A stretch of DNA of 64,000 bases. Source: Pezizomycotina sp. ARF18 (Eukaryota > Ascomycota). The stretch's first letter is position 1, and each line of letters begins with the position of its first letter. Of the stretch, positions 23,233 to 33,683 are shown piece by piece. The position numbers were made by a program, and so were the translations under genes. The stretch is taken from positions 124,001 through 188,000 of the forward strand of contig AZLU01000015.1 in assembly GCA_002224055.1 (NCBI GenBank). Reading direction: 5' to 3'. The notes under the pieces are model-generated. The model ran no database searches. It saw only the letters and a list, made by a program, of their open reading frames with translations, and was not told the DNA's origin.

Positions 23233-24011
23233 TGTGGGATATTTTGAAGTTGGATCACTAGATAGAATACGTTACAATCGAGGATCGTAAGAGATGTTTT
23301 ACCATCGTATTCCACCGTTAATCACCTAACGCCCTTTGTGTGTCTTTTTTTGTTGCGTATATAATTTACTTTTTTTCCCCGGGATCGTTATATGAATATC
23401 CTTCAGCCTGCTGTTTAGAACGTGCAGCCGAATTCCGGTCATAGGGTATACTTACAATACGATATTGATTAGTGCTATTGGAGATTGGTGTTAATCATTG
23501 CAACTCGAGTGTAAGATAGCATACGAGAATCTAGACTCACGGCCATTGAGTACAAACTTCGACAGTCTACAAAGTTCCAATATCAATGTCTTGCACGAAT
23601 CTAGATCCCCTACATCACACCTATCCATATCACCGCAGAATCCCTAACAAATGAGAACTTAAAATATTTTGCAATTTCAACAATCAACAACTTTACTAAA
23701 ACTTACGAACTTAAATCCGCCGTACTTGTACTTAAAACGCGTAAACATTTCCCTTTCGCCGATATATCTAACCAATATCTAAAATATAAGATAAACCAGT
23801 TACAAATATCCCCTTTTTAAGCTTCAGAAATTAATGGAAACTTTGCTTAATTCAAAAATATTTTAAGTTATCTTCTCTCTACTAGTAATGTTAACACGTA
23901 GGCGTAGGGAAAATTGAAACCAATACTGAAGACCTCGACATTGACATCATCGTCCTGACTCTCTGTCTCTTAACCATACACCACTAAAACACCCAATCAA
24001 CACACATAACC
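23233..24011. other. AT-rich spacer, no gene seen
   Basis: The 3' flank of the Ser-rich gene and upstream region of the next gene are here. AT-rich sequence with TAAAATAT-type words; no coding character. Confidence 0.45.
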
Positions 24012-24604
24012 ATGGCCACATCCGCCATCTCAAAGGCACACCTCAACGCCATAATAAACAACTCAGAACACAGTCGAAATAGCAGCAAAGAACTAACCTC
24101 CACCCCTAAACCTGACAAAACTACCTCTGCTAATAACCCAAAACCCACTACTCCTAACGAAACCAATAACAACGCAACCGACCCGCGGAACACCAACGGT
24201 TCATCGACGAACTACAAGAAAAGCACGAAAGATGAAGAATCACCACCGCGCCCACCTCGCTTTCGCTCTTTTCTTTGGCGCTTCTGCTGCTGTTTCTGTG
24301 ATAGCGGCGCCAGTTTCTCCATGGGGTAATGGTAATAGTCATCATGTAGAGAGTTATAGTAGTAGTTCTAGTAGCGTTACACATGGGACTGGGAACGGTG
24401 CTAGGACGCACGAGGTATACCATTCTCCTACATAGTTTGTTAGGAAGTAATATTAGGTTTTTTTTTTTTTTTTTTTTTTTTGGTGCTTGATACTAGTAAC
24501 AGGAATCATCATCCGAACGTATAAACGACGGCATCGCAGATTCGCACAAGTCCAAATTCGACGGTGTTATCGTCCGCACGGCGAGCAGCACGGTTGCAGA
24601 GTAG
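24012..24604 (+). CDS. Small membrane-anchored protein, two exons, unrecognised
   Basis: Exon 1 starts MATSAISKAHLNAIINNSEH and continues with a polar Asn/Thr/Pro-rich stretch. Two single-base offsets between about 24180 and 24235 are needed to follow a helical segment, QRFIDELQEKHER, into MKNHHRAHLAFALFF. The hydrophobic GASAAVSVIAAPVSPWG follows, a likely transmembrane helix with its flank, and then a Ser-rich tail. The intron at 24415-24502 runs from GAG|GTATAC to AGTAACAG|GAA and contains a run of 24 T. Exon 2 encodes ESSSERINDGIADSH and ends RTASSTVAE at 24604. The combination suggests a cytoplasmic N-domain with one membrane helix. No family name is proposed. Confidence 0.5.
24415..24502 (+). 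other. Intron holding a poly-T run
   Basis: The donor GTATAC follows codon GAG and the acceptor is TAACAG before GAATCATCA. A homopolymer of 24 T (24458-24481) lies close to the acceptor, where it may act as an extreme polypyrimidine tract. Confidence 0.55.
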
Positions 24605-25056
24605 TTGAAGATTGCCATGGCATTGGAGAGGATAGGAAGTGCGAGGAGCGTACAGTTGGAAGGTGCGACTAATAAAAAGGCTTGATATAGGATTCAAAAG
24701 CGATGATAAGCCCAATATGGCCGATGTTCACGTCATACATATCGGGAATATATTTATTTTTACAGGCACTGGCATATCGATTGATTTGGAGCGGTATAAA
24801 ATGGAAAAACATAAAAAGGACCATGCTCGTTTTATTATTATACACTTGTTAAGAACAACCAACGTACTATTGTATAACTAGGGAAAAAAAGGAAAAAAAA
24901 ATCATGAAAGACGTCCTAACTGTCGTAATAGGAAAAAAAAAAAAAAGCATTCGTCGTATCTTATAATAAGGCATATAAGGCCAAACAGTAGTAATAATAA
25001 TATCCGTTTAACAACAATTCACATACAACAACAAGGTATTAAAAATAAAAAAGTGT
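24605..25056. other. Convergent 3' spacer
   Basis: An AT-rich stretch with runs of A (near 24885-24900 and 24931-24945) lies between the small membrane protein gene (+) and NUP159 (-). It probably carries both 3' ends. No gene is visible. Confidence 0.5.
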
Positions 25057-28000
25057 TCAAGATTGAATAATAGTCTCAACCACGCCAACCCTCTTGAAAA
25101 CCCTCGCCATCCTGCCCTTAGCTTCCCTCCTAAACTTCCTATCGCCCTCGTACCACGCAAAGTCCCTATCGGTCGCGGTCCCCGTCCTCCTCAGCGGACT
25201 CTGACCCTCAGCCTCCAACCCCGCAAGAACGACTTCCTGAGTAGACTCAACCTCTTCGGCTTTCGCTCCCCTTGCTCGACCCACGACCTCCGCCCTTCAA
25301 TCCTCTCCCTATCACGGCCTATCAAACGACGAAAATGCAGGAAAAGACGCTTTCCCAGCTCCACCTACACCAACACCAACAACAAGAGAAGTAGAAGTAA
25401 CATCTCAAGGGGATCTTCATACAGCTCCGCATCGGTATCGACGCTGCTAGCATCATCCTTGTCTTCGTCTTCGTCATCATCGTCGTCGTCGAATTAAGCT
25501 GCCGGAGACGTGATTTTTCCCTTCGGGGTATTCTCGAAGTACGCGAACGTTTCGGGGATGCAGACGTCAAGTAACTACCCTGCTTCTGCATACTACGGCG
25601 GGCGACGGGCTACTCGTACCACCAGCGCGCTCATGGGTGTTCCTTCCCTGACTTTCCTAAGCGGCGTAGATCCGCGACGGGGCTGGTGAACGTATTACTC
25701 CTCGACGGACCGACGACGCCGAAGGCGTAGTACCGCGCGACATCATGGGCTCGTGCTCCTCATCCTCATCCTCCTCAGCGATTCTTCCAGCGTATCGATA
25801 TCGTCGCGCTTCTGGCGAGCGTACGCCGTTAGTTTATTTAGAGTATTGCGGACGGCCTCGTGAGTCGGCGGCTTGATGTTCCCCTTGTTCGTTTTGTAGA
25901 TCTTGTTGTGCCCGGCAACGCGGCTTGCAAAATGGTAAAGTTTCTTCGGCATCAAGGAGTAAACGGCGGACGTGGGGAATTTTGCGGCGTAGACGGTCCT
26001 GCTGCTTCTTCTGTTCGATAGTTAGGGGGCGTGCGCGGAGTTGGCGTACGATGGCGGGGTGCGTGCGAGGAGCATGAGGGAGGCGATTTCTTGCGACTTA
26101 GCTTCGACTACAGGTTTAAATATCGTTAGCAATTAACAAACCGTACAGAACCTGTTAGATAGATAATGGCACTTACGTTTTTCGCCCTCAGCAGAGATTT
26201 TGTTAACTTCACGTTGATCTTCCCAAAGTTGTCCTTGCCCTGTAATTCCTTGACCTGGTCTAAGACCTTCTCCGCGTGCTGTATGAGCGTAGGAACGACG
26301 CTCATACCACAGTCATCATCGTCGTAGATTTCGTCCAGTGAGCCGCGACGTATCTTTTGTTGAACGTGACGTACGCCTGAAGTTCGCGCGCCGAAACTCC
26401 AAAAGATTTTATGTACTGTCAATAGACTGGTAGATCGTTTCCATAAAGCATCTCGTCCCTAAATAACAACGTTAGCACACCTCCCTCTCAAATTATGGAA
26501 AACAAAGAGAATATCAAACTCACCGAAGCAAAGTAGGGTGCGTTATCTCGGTCGACGGTAATTCAGGCAAAACCTCGCACGGCTTGAAAGGACCTTGCAA
26601 AGCGCGGTATTCTTCTTCTTCCTTTGCAACAATCTCCGCCTCTTCCTTGAACAGCTCCTCCCGCCTAGCACGTTCCGCTTCCAACTCCCTCTCGCGCTGC
26701 AGACGCTGTTGCTCCATAAGGCGGTTCCTAGCCTCGACGATGCGCTTCTGCTCCGCAACCGCTTTTTCTCTGGCCGCGCGCTCCCGATTTTCAGCCTCTT
26801 CCTTCGCAGTTTCACTCGATGACTTCGCGGGCATCGTAGCCCTCGGTTTGACGGAGAAGACACTTTCGGCTTCGCTGGCGATTTCTGCTTGACGGGTGAA
26901 AGAGGTGGCGGCGGTTGATTCGTAGGCTTCTGCGTAGGAGCTTGCTTCTGCGCCGGCGGCGATTCTCCGACGTTGTACCGGCCCATAGACGGCCCGGAGG
27001 AGACCTTATGTCCGCGAGCGAGACCGAGAAGTCCTGTCCACCAGCGTCGGAGCCCTCGGCGCTATCGATCCACTCCGCATCTTCCTCCTCTTCGTCGTAA
27101 GAACCTTCATCTTCCTCCTCTTCTCCTTCTTCGTCTTCATCCCCCTCACCATCCTCATGATCTTGGGAGTCCCGAGTCACATCTCCAGACTCATCACCTT
27201 CTCCTTCTTCATCTTCCTCGTCGTCACTATCGCCGGGTTTATATTCCTGGAAGGTGAATCCCGTAAATCCTCCTTCTTACCTCCGAACAGGCCACCTGCG
27301 GCAGACGGCGAAGCAGCAGCGGGAGTAGCCGGCTTACCGCCTGACCAAAAATGGAGAACGGAGTGACGTTCCCATCCGCGACATCCGCCATGGTAAATTT
27401 CTTCTTCTCATCTTTATCTTTACCAGCCGACGCTCTCCCCTTTGCATTAAATGCTCCTATTCTGCCGGTCCCGCCTCGGAGTCGTCTTCAGCACGCTACT
27501 AACGCTCGGCGAGGAATCTTCCTTCTTAACGGAAGAGAATAAGCTTGAGGGCGGTGGCGTCGGTTCTGGCTCTTTCTTAATCGGTGGTGTGGGCGTTGGC
27601 TCTTTCTTGACGGGTGGCGTACCGGGCGTGGGAGTCGGTAGAGACATCTTTCCAGCACCCCATCCTCCTTTCGCGGTCTTATCCGTCGTAAAATCTGGTG
27701 GGAGCGGAGCCTCTTCAGCTTCTTTCTTGATGGGCGGAGACGTAACGGCTGGTGTTTTCGCTGCGGCCGTCGGCAATGCCATCTTTCCAGATCCCCAACC
27801 GGCCTTCGCCGACCTATCTGTCGTAAAGTCAGGCGGGAGAGGCGCGTCTCCTGCATCGGCTCCAGCACCGCTATCGGCTTCATCGTCGGAGTCATCCGGA
27901 AGTCCCTTACTTGATGCCTCTTTAACTTCAGGCAGCGGCTCCGGCTCAGGTGTCGGCGTGATCGATTTGCTCTGGAGTTGTTCTTTAGGTGCTGAGAGGG

Positions 28001-31000
28001 AATCGGCGGACTTGGCCTTCTCGTTCTGAGCCGCTGCTGCAGCAAACACCCCACCGAACGAGGATGGAGGTTTGGTAGGTGCACCAAAAGCGCTGGTGGC
28101 TTCTGGGGATTTAACCGCAGCAGGGCTACCAAACGACGATGTGGTTTGTTGGGGCTACCGAACGCACCAAAGCCGCCAGCAGGTTTACTATCGTTAGCCT
28201 TCAGGGCACTTCCGAAAAGACCAGTTCCAAAGGCACTTCCAGTTGGAGTCGTGGCAGCGGGTGCTCCAAAAGCCGACTTTTGTTCAGGCTGACTGGTTTG
28301 ATTTTGCTTCATGGCACTACCAAAAAGTCCCGTTCCAAATGCACTTCCGGTTGGTGACGCAACCGACGCCTGTTGTTTCTGGGCCAGAGCGTTGGCAAAG
28401 AGACCAGTAGCCGGTACAGTTGATGTAGCAGCGCCGTTCGCAGGTGCTGTGTAGCAGGCTCTTTTCCACGCATGGCCGCACCAACGTCGAACATTGTCGC
28501 GCCGGACGGCCCATCTCTCGGTTTCCTCGGTTCCTCTTCTTCGTCGTCCATGTCTTCCTCCGTATCGTCGCCGCGCCGGGTTTCTCTAAAGCGCCACCGA
28601 GGCTGGATCCGAATCCTCCAAATATGCCTCCGCTGCCTGTGGTTTGCGCAGCAGGAGCTTGTGTTGTCGGTGTCGCCGTCTGGCCGAATGTGCTCTTAAG
28701 CGCGAAGCCTGATGCTGCTGGCGCGCCAAAGGCGGACGGTTGTTGCTGTTGCTGTTGCTGCTTCGCTCCCAGGCCACTGAAACTGTCGTCTTGCTTCGAA
28801 GAAGCAAATGCCGATGTCCCTCCACCCTGTAAGAACGACGGCGTTGCCGGCGGTTGACCGCCCGCAGCTGCAAGGAAACCACCACCGGAAGCGAAGCGAC
28901 CAAATCCTCCGGCTCCACCCGCAGCGCCACCAGCAGCAGGAGCAGGAGCAGCGAGTGCTCCAAATGCGCCGCCAGCAGGTTTATTCGCTCCAAGAGCCGA
29001 GGGCTGACCGAACGCAGAGCCACTACCAAGCGCTGATGGCTGCCCAAAGGCTGATCCACCACTTCCCAACTGTGAAGGTTGGCCAAAAGCGCTCGCGCCA
29101 CCACCGCCGACGCTGAAGGTTGGCCGAATGCGGTTGCGCCACCGGTACCAGCTGCCTTTCCAAAGGCACCAAAACCGCCACCAGATCCTAAACGCACTGG
29201 CACTACCGAATGCGGTGTGCAGCGCTTCCGCTTCCTCCTAGAGCGCTTGTGCTGCCGAAAGCGCTGAGCGGCACCTCCCATGGCGGTTGTCGAGCCGAAA
29301 GCAGGACGGTTGCCGCCCAAAGCCGCTGGCGATCCGAACGCAGGTCTAGTAGCACCAGCGCGGTTGGCGCACCGAAAGCGGGTGCAGTTGCTGTTTGTGG
29401 TGTTTGAGGGCTTCCGTAAGACAAAGCCTTGCCGAACATGCCTCCGCCCATCTGTGCTGGTTGGCCGAATGCTGGCGCCGAAGTAGGGGTTGTACTGGAT
29501 CCGAACGCGGATATACCACAGGGGTCTGTGAAGCGCCTGCGGCGAAAGTTTGCCGCGCTGGGGTTTGCGGAACGCTCTGCTGTTGCTGTTGTTGTTGTCC
29601 GCCGCCGTAAGCGATGAGGCCGGGATACGCTCCGGCTTCGGACTCCATGCGGACGGCGTCTTCGTATATAAACCAATAGGCCAGGAGGATACCCGCATTA
29701 TTTAGGATCATCACGGCCGGCGTCGCCATACAAGCTTCTACGGAGCTACCATAGATTGCATTCTCTGGAATCTCGGATTTCGTAACTGAAAGGTCGACGG
29801 CAAGGCCTGTTGGGGAAGTATCATTATTATTAGCGTCCAAGGGAGCTGCGCTCGCCTGGTATCATTTGAAATGGAGCATGGCTGGAAATTCGTTCCGGAG
29901 AATCGGCTGACGATACCAACGTCGGTCGAACACGTATTCGTCATGATGATGAGATCCTGGAGTTTCGGTGGCCAGTTCCTCAGATGTAGGAAGGTATGAG
30001 AAGTAGGGCGCCAGCTCATTCCAAAGGGCGAGACGGTATCGAAGACCTTGTTGAAATTGTGTTGCTGGCCGGACCGTTGCAGGATGTGGTGGACAGCATT
30101 GTTGTCCGGAGAGTCCTCAACGGTAGGCGGCGCAGAGATTGCTGGCGTGTGAACGACGTAGAATATGTGTGTTTCTATCCACAGCAAAGACGAGACGAAA
30201 TGGTTCTCGACCCCCGGAACACCTGGAATTTCGCCTTTATTCTGGCCGTCGGGTTGTATCCAGCAGAGACCTCCGGTGATCCCTCCGCAGACGATCTGTT
30301 TTCCCTTCGGGCTCCAAGAAATCGCCGTCACGCCGCTCTTGAGATTCTTTTGAATCTGCTTCGTCGTCAAGTCCACCATGTTAACTTGCCCTGGTTGGCC
30401 CACCCTGGCCCCGTCAGAACGCACACTAAATCCGCCTTCTCCACCGTCGGGATCGGTTTCATATCGATGATAGGGTCGCAAGGTAGTTCGAAGAGGTTGA
30501 TTGATTTCCGGCTAACAGGCTGTCGACCGAGTAGACAGCTATCCCGCCAGCAGAGGCACCTAGAAGCAGGTACTTCTCGTCGGCGGTGAAAGCGACGTGC
30601 GATATTTTTGTGGGTACGGTAGCGAGAGCTGTGGTTGAAAGTCGGCTATGGGAGATGATCCGTCGGGCCGCTTAGGCATTTTGACGTATGTGCTCCGTAG
30701 TTTCGACGTTTCTGAGAGGATGAATGCTGCGAATGAGGAAGAAACGTTAGTACGAGGCGATCAAGAGGAATATCACGGAGAGAAATTTTGGTAGTTCATA
30801 CAACTAGGTCCAGCTGCCGCAACTAGTCCCCTTTTCGAAGCAATTGCCAGGAGCGACGCCGTAGGAATCGGCATGTTCTGTTCGTTGAATCCATCCTGGA
30901 ATAGTCTGACTTTTGTATCGCCGGCGATTCCTAGAATGCGAAGTTCTGCGACATCGTAAGAAAGAGTATTAGCATTTTTGACACCTATTAAATCTCATCC

Positions 31001-31193
31001 TTGGTGCGCCGTGATCCATACCTCTGTTTGCACTTCGTCAAGTTCCGGGCCGACTTGTAGCTGCGGGGGTCCTCCTTGGTTCTGCGCGCCTGCTGCTGCT
31101 GTTGCTGTACGGCGGTCTGGCTGAATGCAGATGGGGCGCTTTGTTGCGGATTCAACACCCGAACGGATTGGAACCTGGCGATCGGAAATCCAT
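25057..31193 (-). CDS. NUP159: Nucleoporin Nup159 (cytoplasmic-face FG nucleoporin)
   Basis: Nup159 sits on the cytoplasmic face of the nuclear pore and anchors the mRNA-export helicase Dbp5 through its N-terminal beta-propeller. N-terminal hallmarks are GPELDEVQTE (about 31020-31050) and TASLLAIASKRGLVAAAGPS, followed by an intron (30727-30801). The propeller continues as GVTAISWSPKGKQIVCGGIT (about 30290-30350), VSPFGMSWRPTSHTFL and DTRRAQLP, then PAVMILNNAGILLAYWFIYE at about 29650-29710. FG repeats occupy about 28100-29560. A Pro/Lys linker (27450-28050) repeats PLPPDFTTD, and an acidic Glu-rich region lies at about 26990-27180. Coiled coil follows at about 26540-26830. The C-terminal domain contains VPTLIQHAEKVLDQVKELQG and ends near 25057. 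Many single-base offsets split the gene. The start at 31193 (MDFRSPGSNPFG) is tentative. Confidence 0.85.
28100..29560 (-). repeat. FG-repeat coding region of Nup159
   Basis: The DNA repeats a short theme encoding units such as SAFGQPSALG and FGAPAA, read in all three frames in turn because of small offsets. Runs of CAG/CTG (for example 28737-28764, polyglutamine in one frame) are included. FG motifs form the disordered permeability barrier that binds transport receptors. Confidence 0.8.
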
Positions 31194-31829
31194 GGCGTAC
31201 GATGAAAAGAACGTCCTCGCGAGGACGGAGAACAAGGCGGTCGGCCACGAACAAAAACAAAGGAGGCTGGTTTTCACGGTCTACTGTCGATTAAATTTTA
31301 AGGATACCTTTATATATAAAAGCAGAGCTAACAAGTATATAAAGAAAGTGACGATATAATGAACGAGATGATATAAAGTAGATGGAGGGAGATGGGTATA
31401 GAGAGGGGAAAGGATGGGGGGGAGGAAGATGATTGATGATGTTAAAAGTGGTAGGTGTTGAAATTTTTAGTGAGTCTAACTAAGTATGGGAGGAAAAAGA
31501 AAGTGCAAAAATGGTTTCCCCAGTAAAAATTTTTGGGTAGACGCGACTGAACGGCCAAGGGAAAAAAAAGCAACTAGCATCAAAATATTACGTAATCAGG
31601 GTCGAGAGCGTGCATATAGGGGCGTGCCCTGCTTTTTACAAACGCCGCGTCAACTTTGTTAGCTCTCTCCAAGCTCCAACCAAACCTCCCACTAAACCTC
31701 CCTCCACTTCTATCTCACCTCCATACCGTGGTCAACCAACCAGACATCTAAACCCCACCACGGTTACATTATTCTAAGCTAGCTCCAAGTAAACATCTTC
31801 TCCTTCGCTCAACAGCAGAGACCGCAAGC
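31194..31829. promoter_or_regulatory. Shared divergent promoter region of NUP159 and PUP1
   Basis: About 640 bp separate the two divergently transcribed housekeeping genes. A pyrimidine-rich CT stretch (31660-31800) directly precedes the PUP1 start, a common fungal initiator context. I did not find an exact copy of the yeast proteasome control element GGTGGCAAA. Confidence 0.5.
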
Positions 31830-32926
31830 ATGCCTGGCTTCGACTTCTCAAACCATACCAGGAATGCAGCTCTCGCCAAAGCTGGTCATCCTCCGCCAAA
31901 GGTATAGCTTCCTCCTCGAAGCCCGAGCATTGCTTAGTAGTGCTTTAGCTCGTACCCAGCTCCTCCGGTCAATTTCTGTACTGCTTAAGCTTCCTTGACT
32001 TTGCTAACAACGAGCTTCTTCCCTGTAGGCTACCAGCACCGGTACCACCATCGTCGGTTGCATCTTCGATAAAGGCGTCGTCGTACGTCAACCCACAATC
32101 CACTACCTCTGCCTCACACTTTCCTCGTCTTCCCCTCTACTACCTCAACGCTTAATACTTTATCTAATATCCCTTCCCATTCCCCGCTCCACACAATCGC
32201 CCACCCTCCTCTAACAACCACCAACAGATAGCAGCAGACACCCGCGCCACCTCCGGCCCCATCGTCGCCGACAAAACTGCGAAAAGCTCCACTACATCTC
32301 CCCAACAATCTGGTGCGCCGGCGCCGGCACCGCCGCAGACACCGAATTCACAACCGCGATAATCTCCTCCAATCTCGAACTCCACTCCCTCTCCACGGGC
32401 CGCAAACCCCGCGTCGTTACCGTCATGACGATGCTAAAGCAGCATCTATTCCGCTACCAGGGGCATATAGGCGCCTACCTCGTCGTAGCCGGCGTCGACC
32501 CGACGGGTATGCACTTATTCACCGTCCACGCGCACGGTAGCACCGATAAACTCCCCTACGTAACCATGGGATCCGGTTCCCTCGCCGCCATGTCCGTCTT
32601 CGAAACGAAGTGGCAGAAGAACATGAGCCGCGACGCGGCCGTCGAACTCGCGTCCGAGGCTATCCTAGCGGGTATTTTCAACGATTTAGGATCGGGTAGT
32701 AACGTCGACGTTACTATAATCACGGAAGAAAAAGCGACGCTGCTGAGAATTACATCCAGCCGAACGTGAGGGTTCCGAAGGAGATCAGCTATAAGTTTGA
32801 GAAGGGCACGACGGCGTATTTGAGGGAGAAGATCACGCCGGCTAGGGAGTTCAGGAAGTACTTACCGTTACGGATATTTCGGACGAGAAGGACGCGCAGG
32901 GGGAGGGGATGGAGATCGATAGCTAG
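31830..32926 (+). CDS. PUP1: 20S proteasome beta-2 subunit (trypsin-like active site)
   Basis: Exons 31830-31901 and 32029-32082 and a third from 32228 are joined by introns 31902-32028 and 32083-32227. The propeptide [20 protein letters not shown] ends before [10 protein letters not shown], so the catalytic N-terminal Thr1 follows self-cleavage before TTIVG. Conserved blocks are [56 protein letters not shown] and [16 protein letters not shown]. The arm [18 protein letters not shown] closes the protein. Three one-base offsets are needed: at the AAAA of 32273-32276 (should give [12 protein letters not shown]), near 32747 (LLRNYIQPNV), and near 32864-32866 ([15 protein letters not shown]). The end is GMEIDS at 32926. 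Pup1 is essential, so these are most likely sequence errors. It works in the 26S proteasome, which degrades APC/C and SCF substrates. Confidence 0.95.
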
Positions 32927-33683
32927 ACGGTTGGGGGATTATTTTGTATTTTTTTAATGGATTTTAAATGGCTATGGTCAATCAGGTAACGGGAGAACTA
33001 GTTCCATAGACGACTTTCAAAAGGATCAATATAAAACGCCATGGAAGATACATGGCAATGCCGCATCTCACGGCTAGTGGTTTAACCGAAAATCTCTTGA
33101 TCATGACATGTCTCCAATACGTACTCTACACCCATTGTCATAATGCTGAGATAGTTCGTTAAATGATAAAAGACTAAATATATTGCTAACGAAACAAGAC
33201 CTTCATCCACCTCGGGTAAACTTGTGGTCTTGATAAAAAGACGCCTAGGGCCGGAGTAAAAAAAGAATTCGTAAAGAATAAACTGAAAAGTATGTATAGT
33301 GAAGCCTAATTAAGAGACTTATCTGAGTGGAGCTGAAAGCAGAAGATGAAACTTAGGTGATAAGATATCGAGGGGCAAGCTAATTTGCAAACCTAAGATC
33401 GTGTTCAGGAGAGTAACGAATAATAATGATAGCAATACTGCTATTCTTGATAATAAGAAAAACTCCAAGTTCCACCGACTGGAAACACGTGAAACCAAGG
33501 CAAAAGAGAAGAGAGGGGAAACAAAGACAAAACTAGGGAATAATAAACAAAGAACAAATCGATAAGTAACATTGACAATAAAATCCTTCGAAGCCATATA
33601 TTGAATCTGATCTCGAAGGAAGAAAAAAGAAAAGGAGGAACACCAGATGCAACTTCTTAGAAGATAACCAGTCTGTAATTTTT
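32927..33683. other. Convergent spacer between PUP1 and F-box gene
   Basis: This AT-rich stretch of about 750 bp holds both 3' flanks. A 92-codon minus-strand frame (33319-33597) is hydrophobic but has no family features and lies where 3' untranslated sequence is expected, so I do not call it. Confidence 0.5.

Noticed and set aside
27451-28029. Long plus-strand frame over the Nup159 linker (192 codons)
   Set aside because: It is the antisense shadow of a compositionally biased Pro/Lys/Ser region of Nup159 and has no family features of its own.
33319-33597. 92-codon hydrophobic minus-strand frame
   Set aside because: The hydrophobicity comes from T-rich antisense sequence in the 3' flank of two convergent genes, with no conserved pattern.
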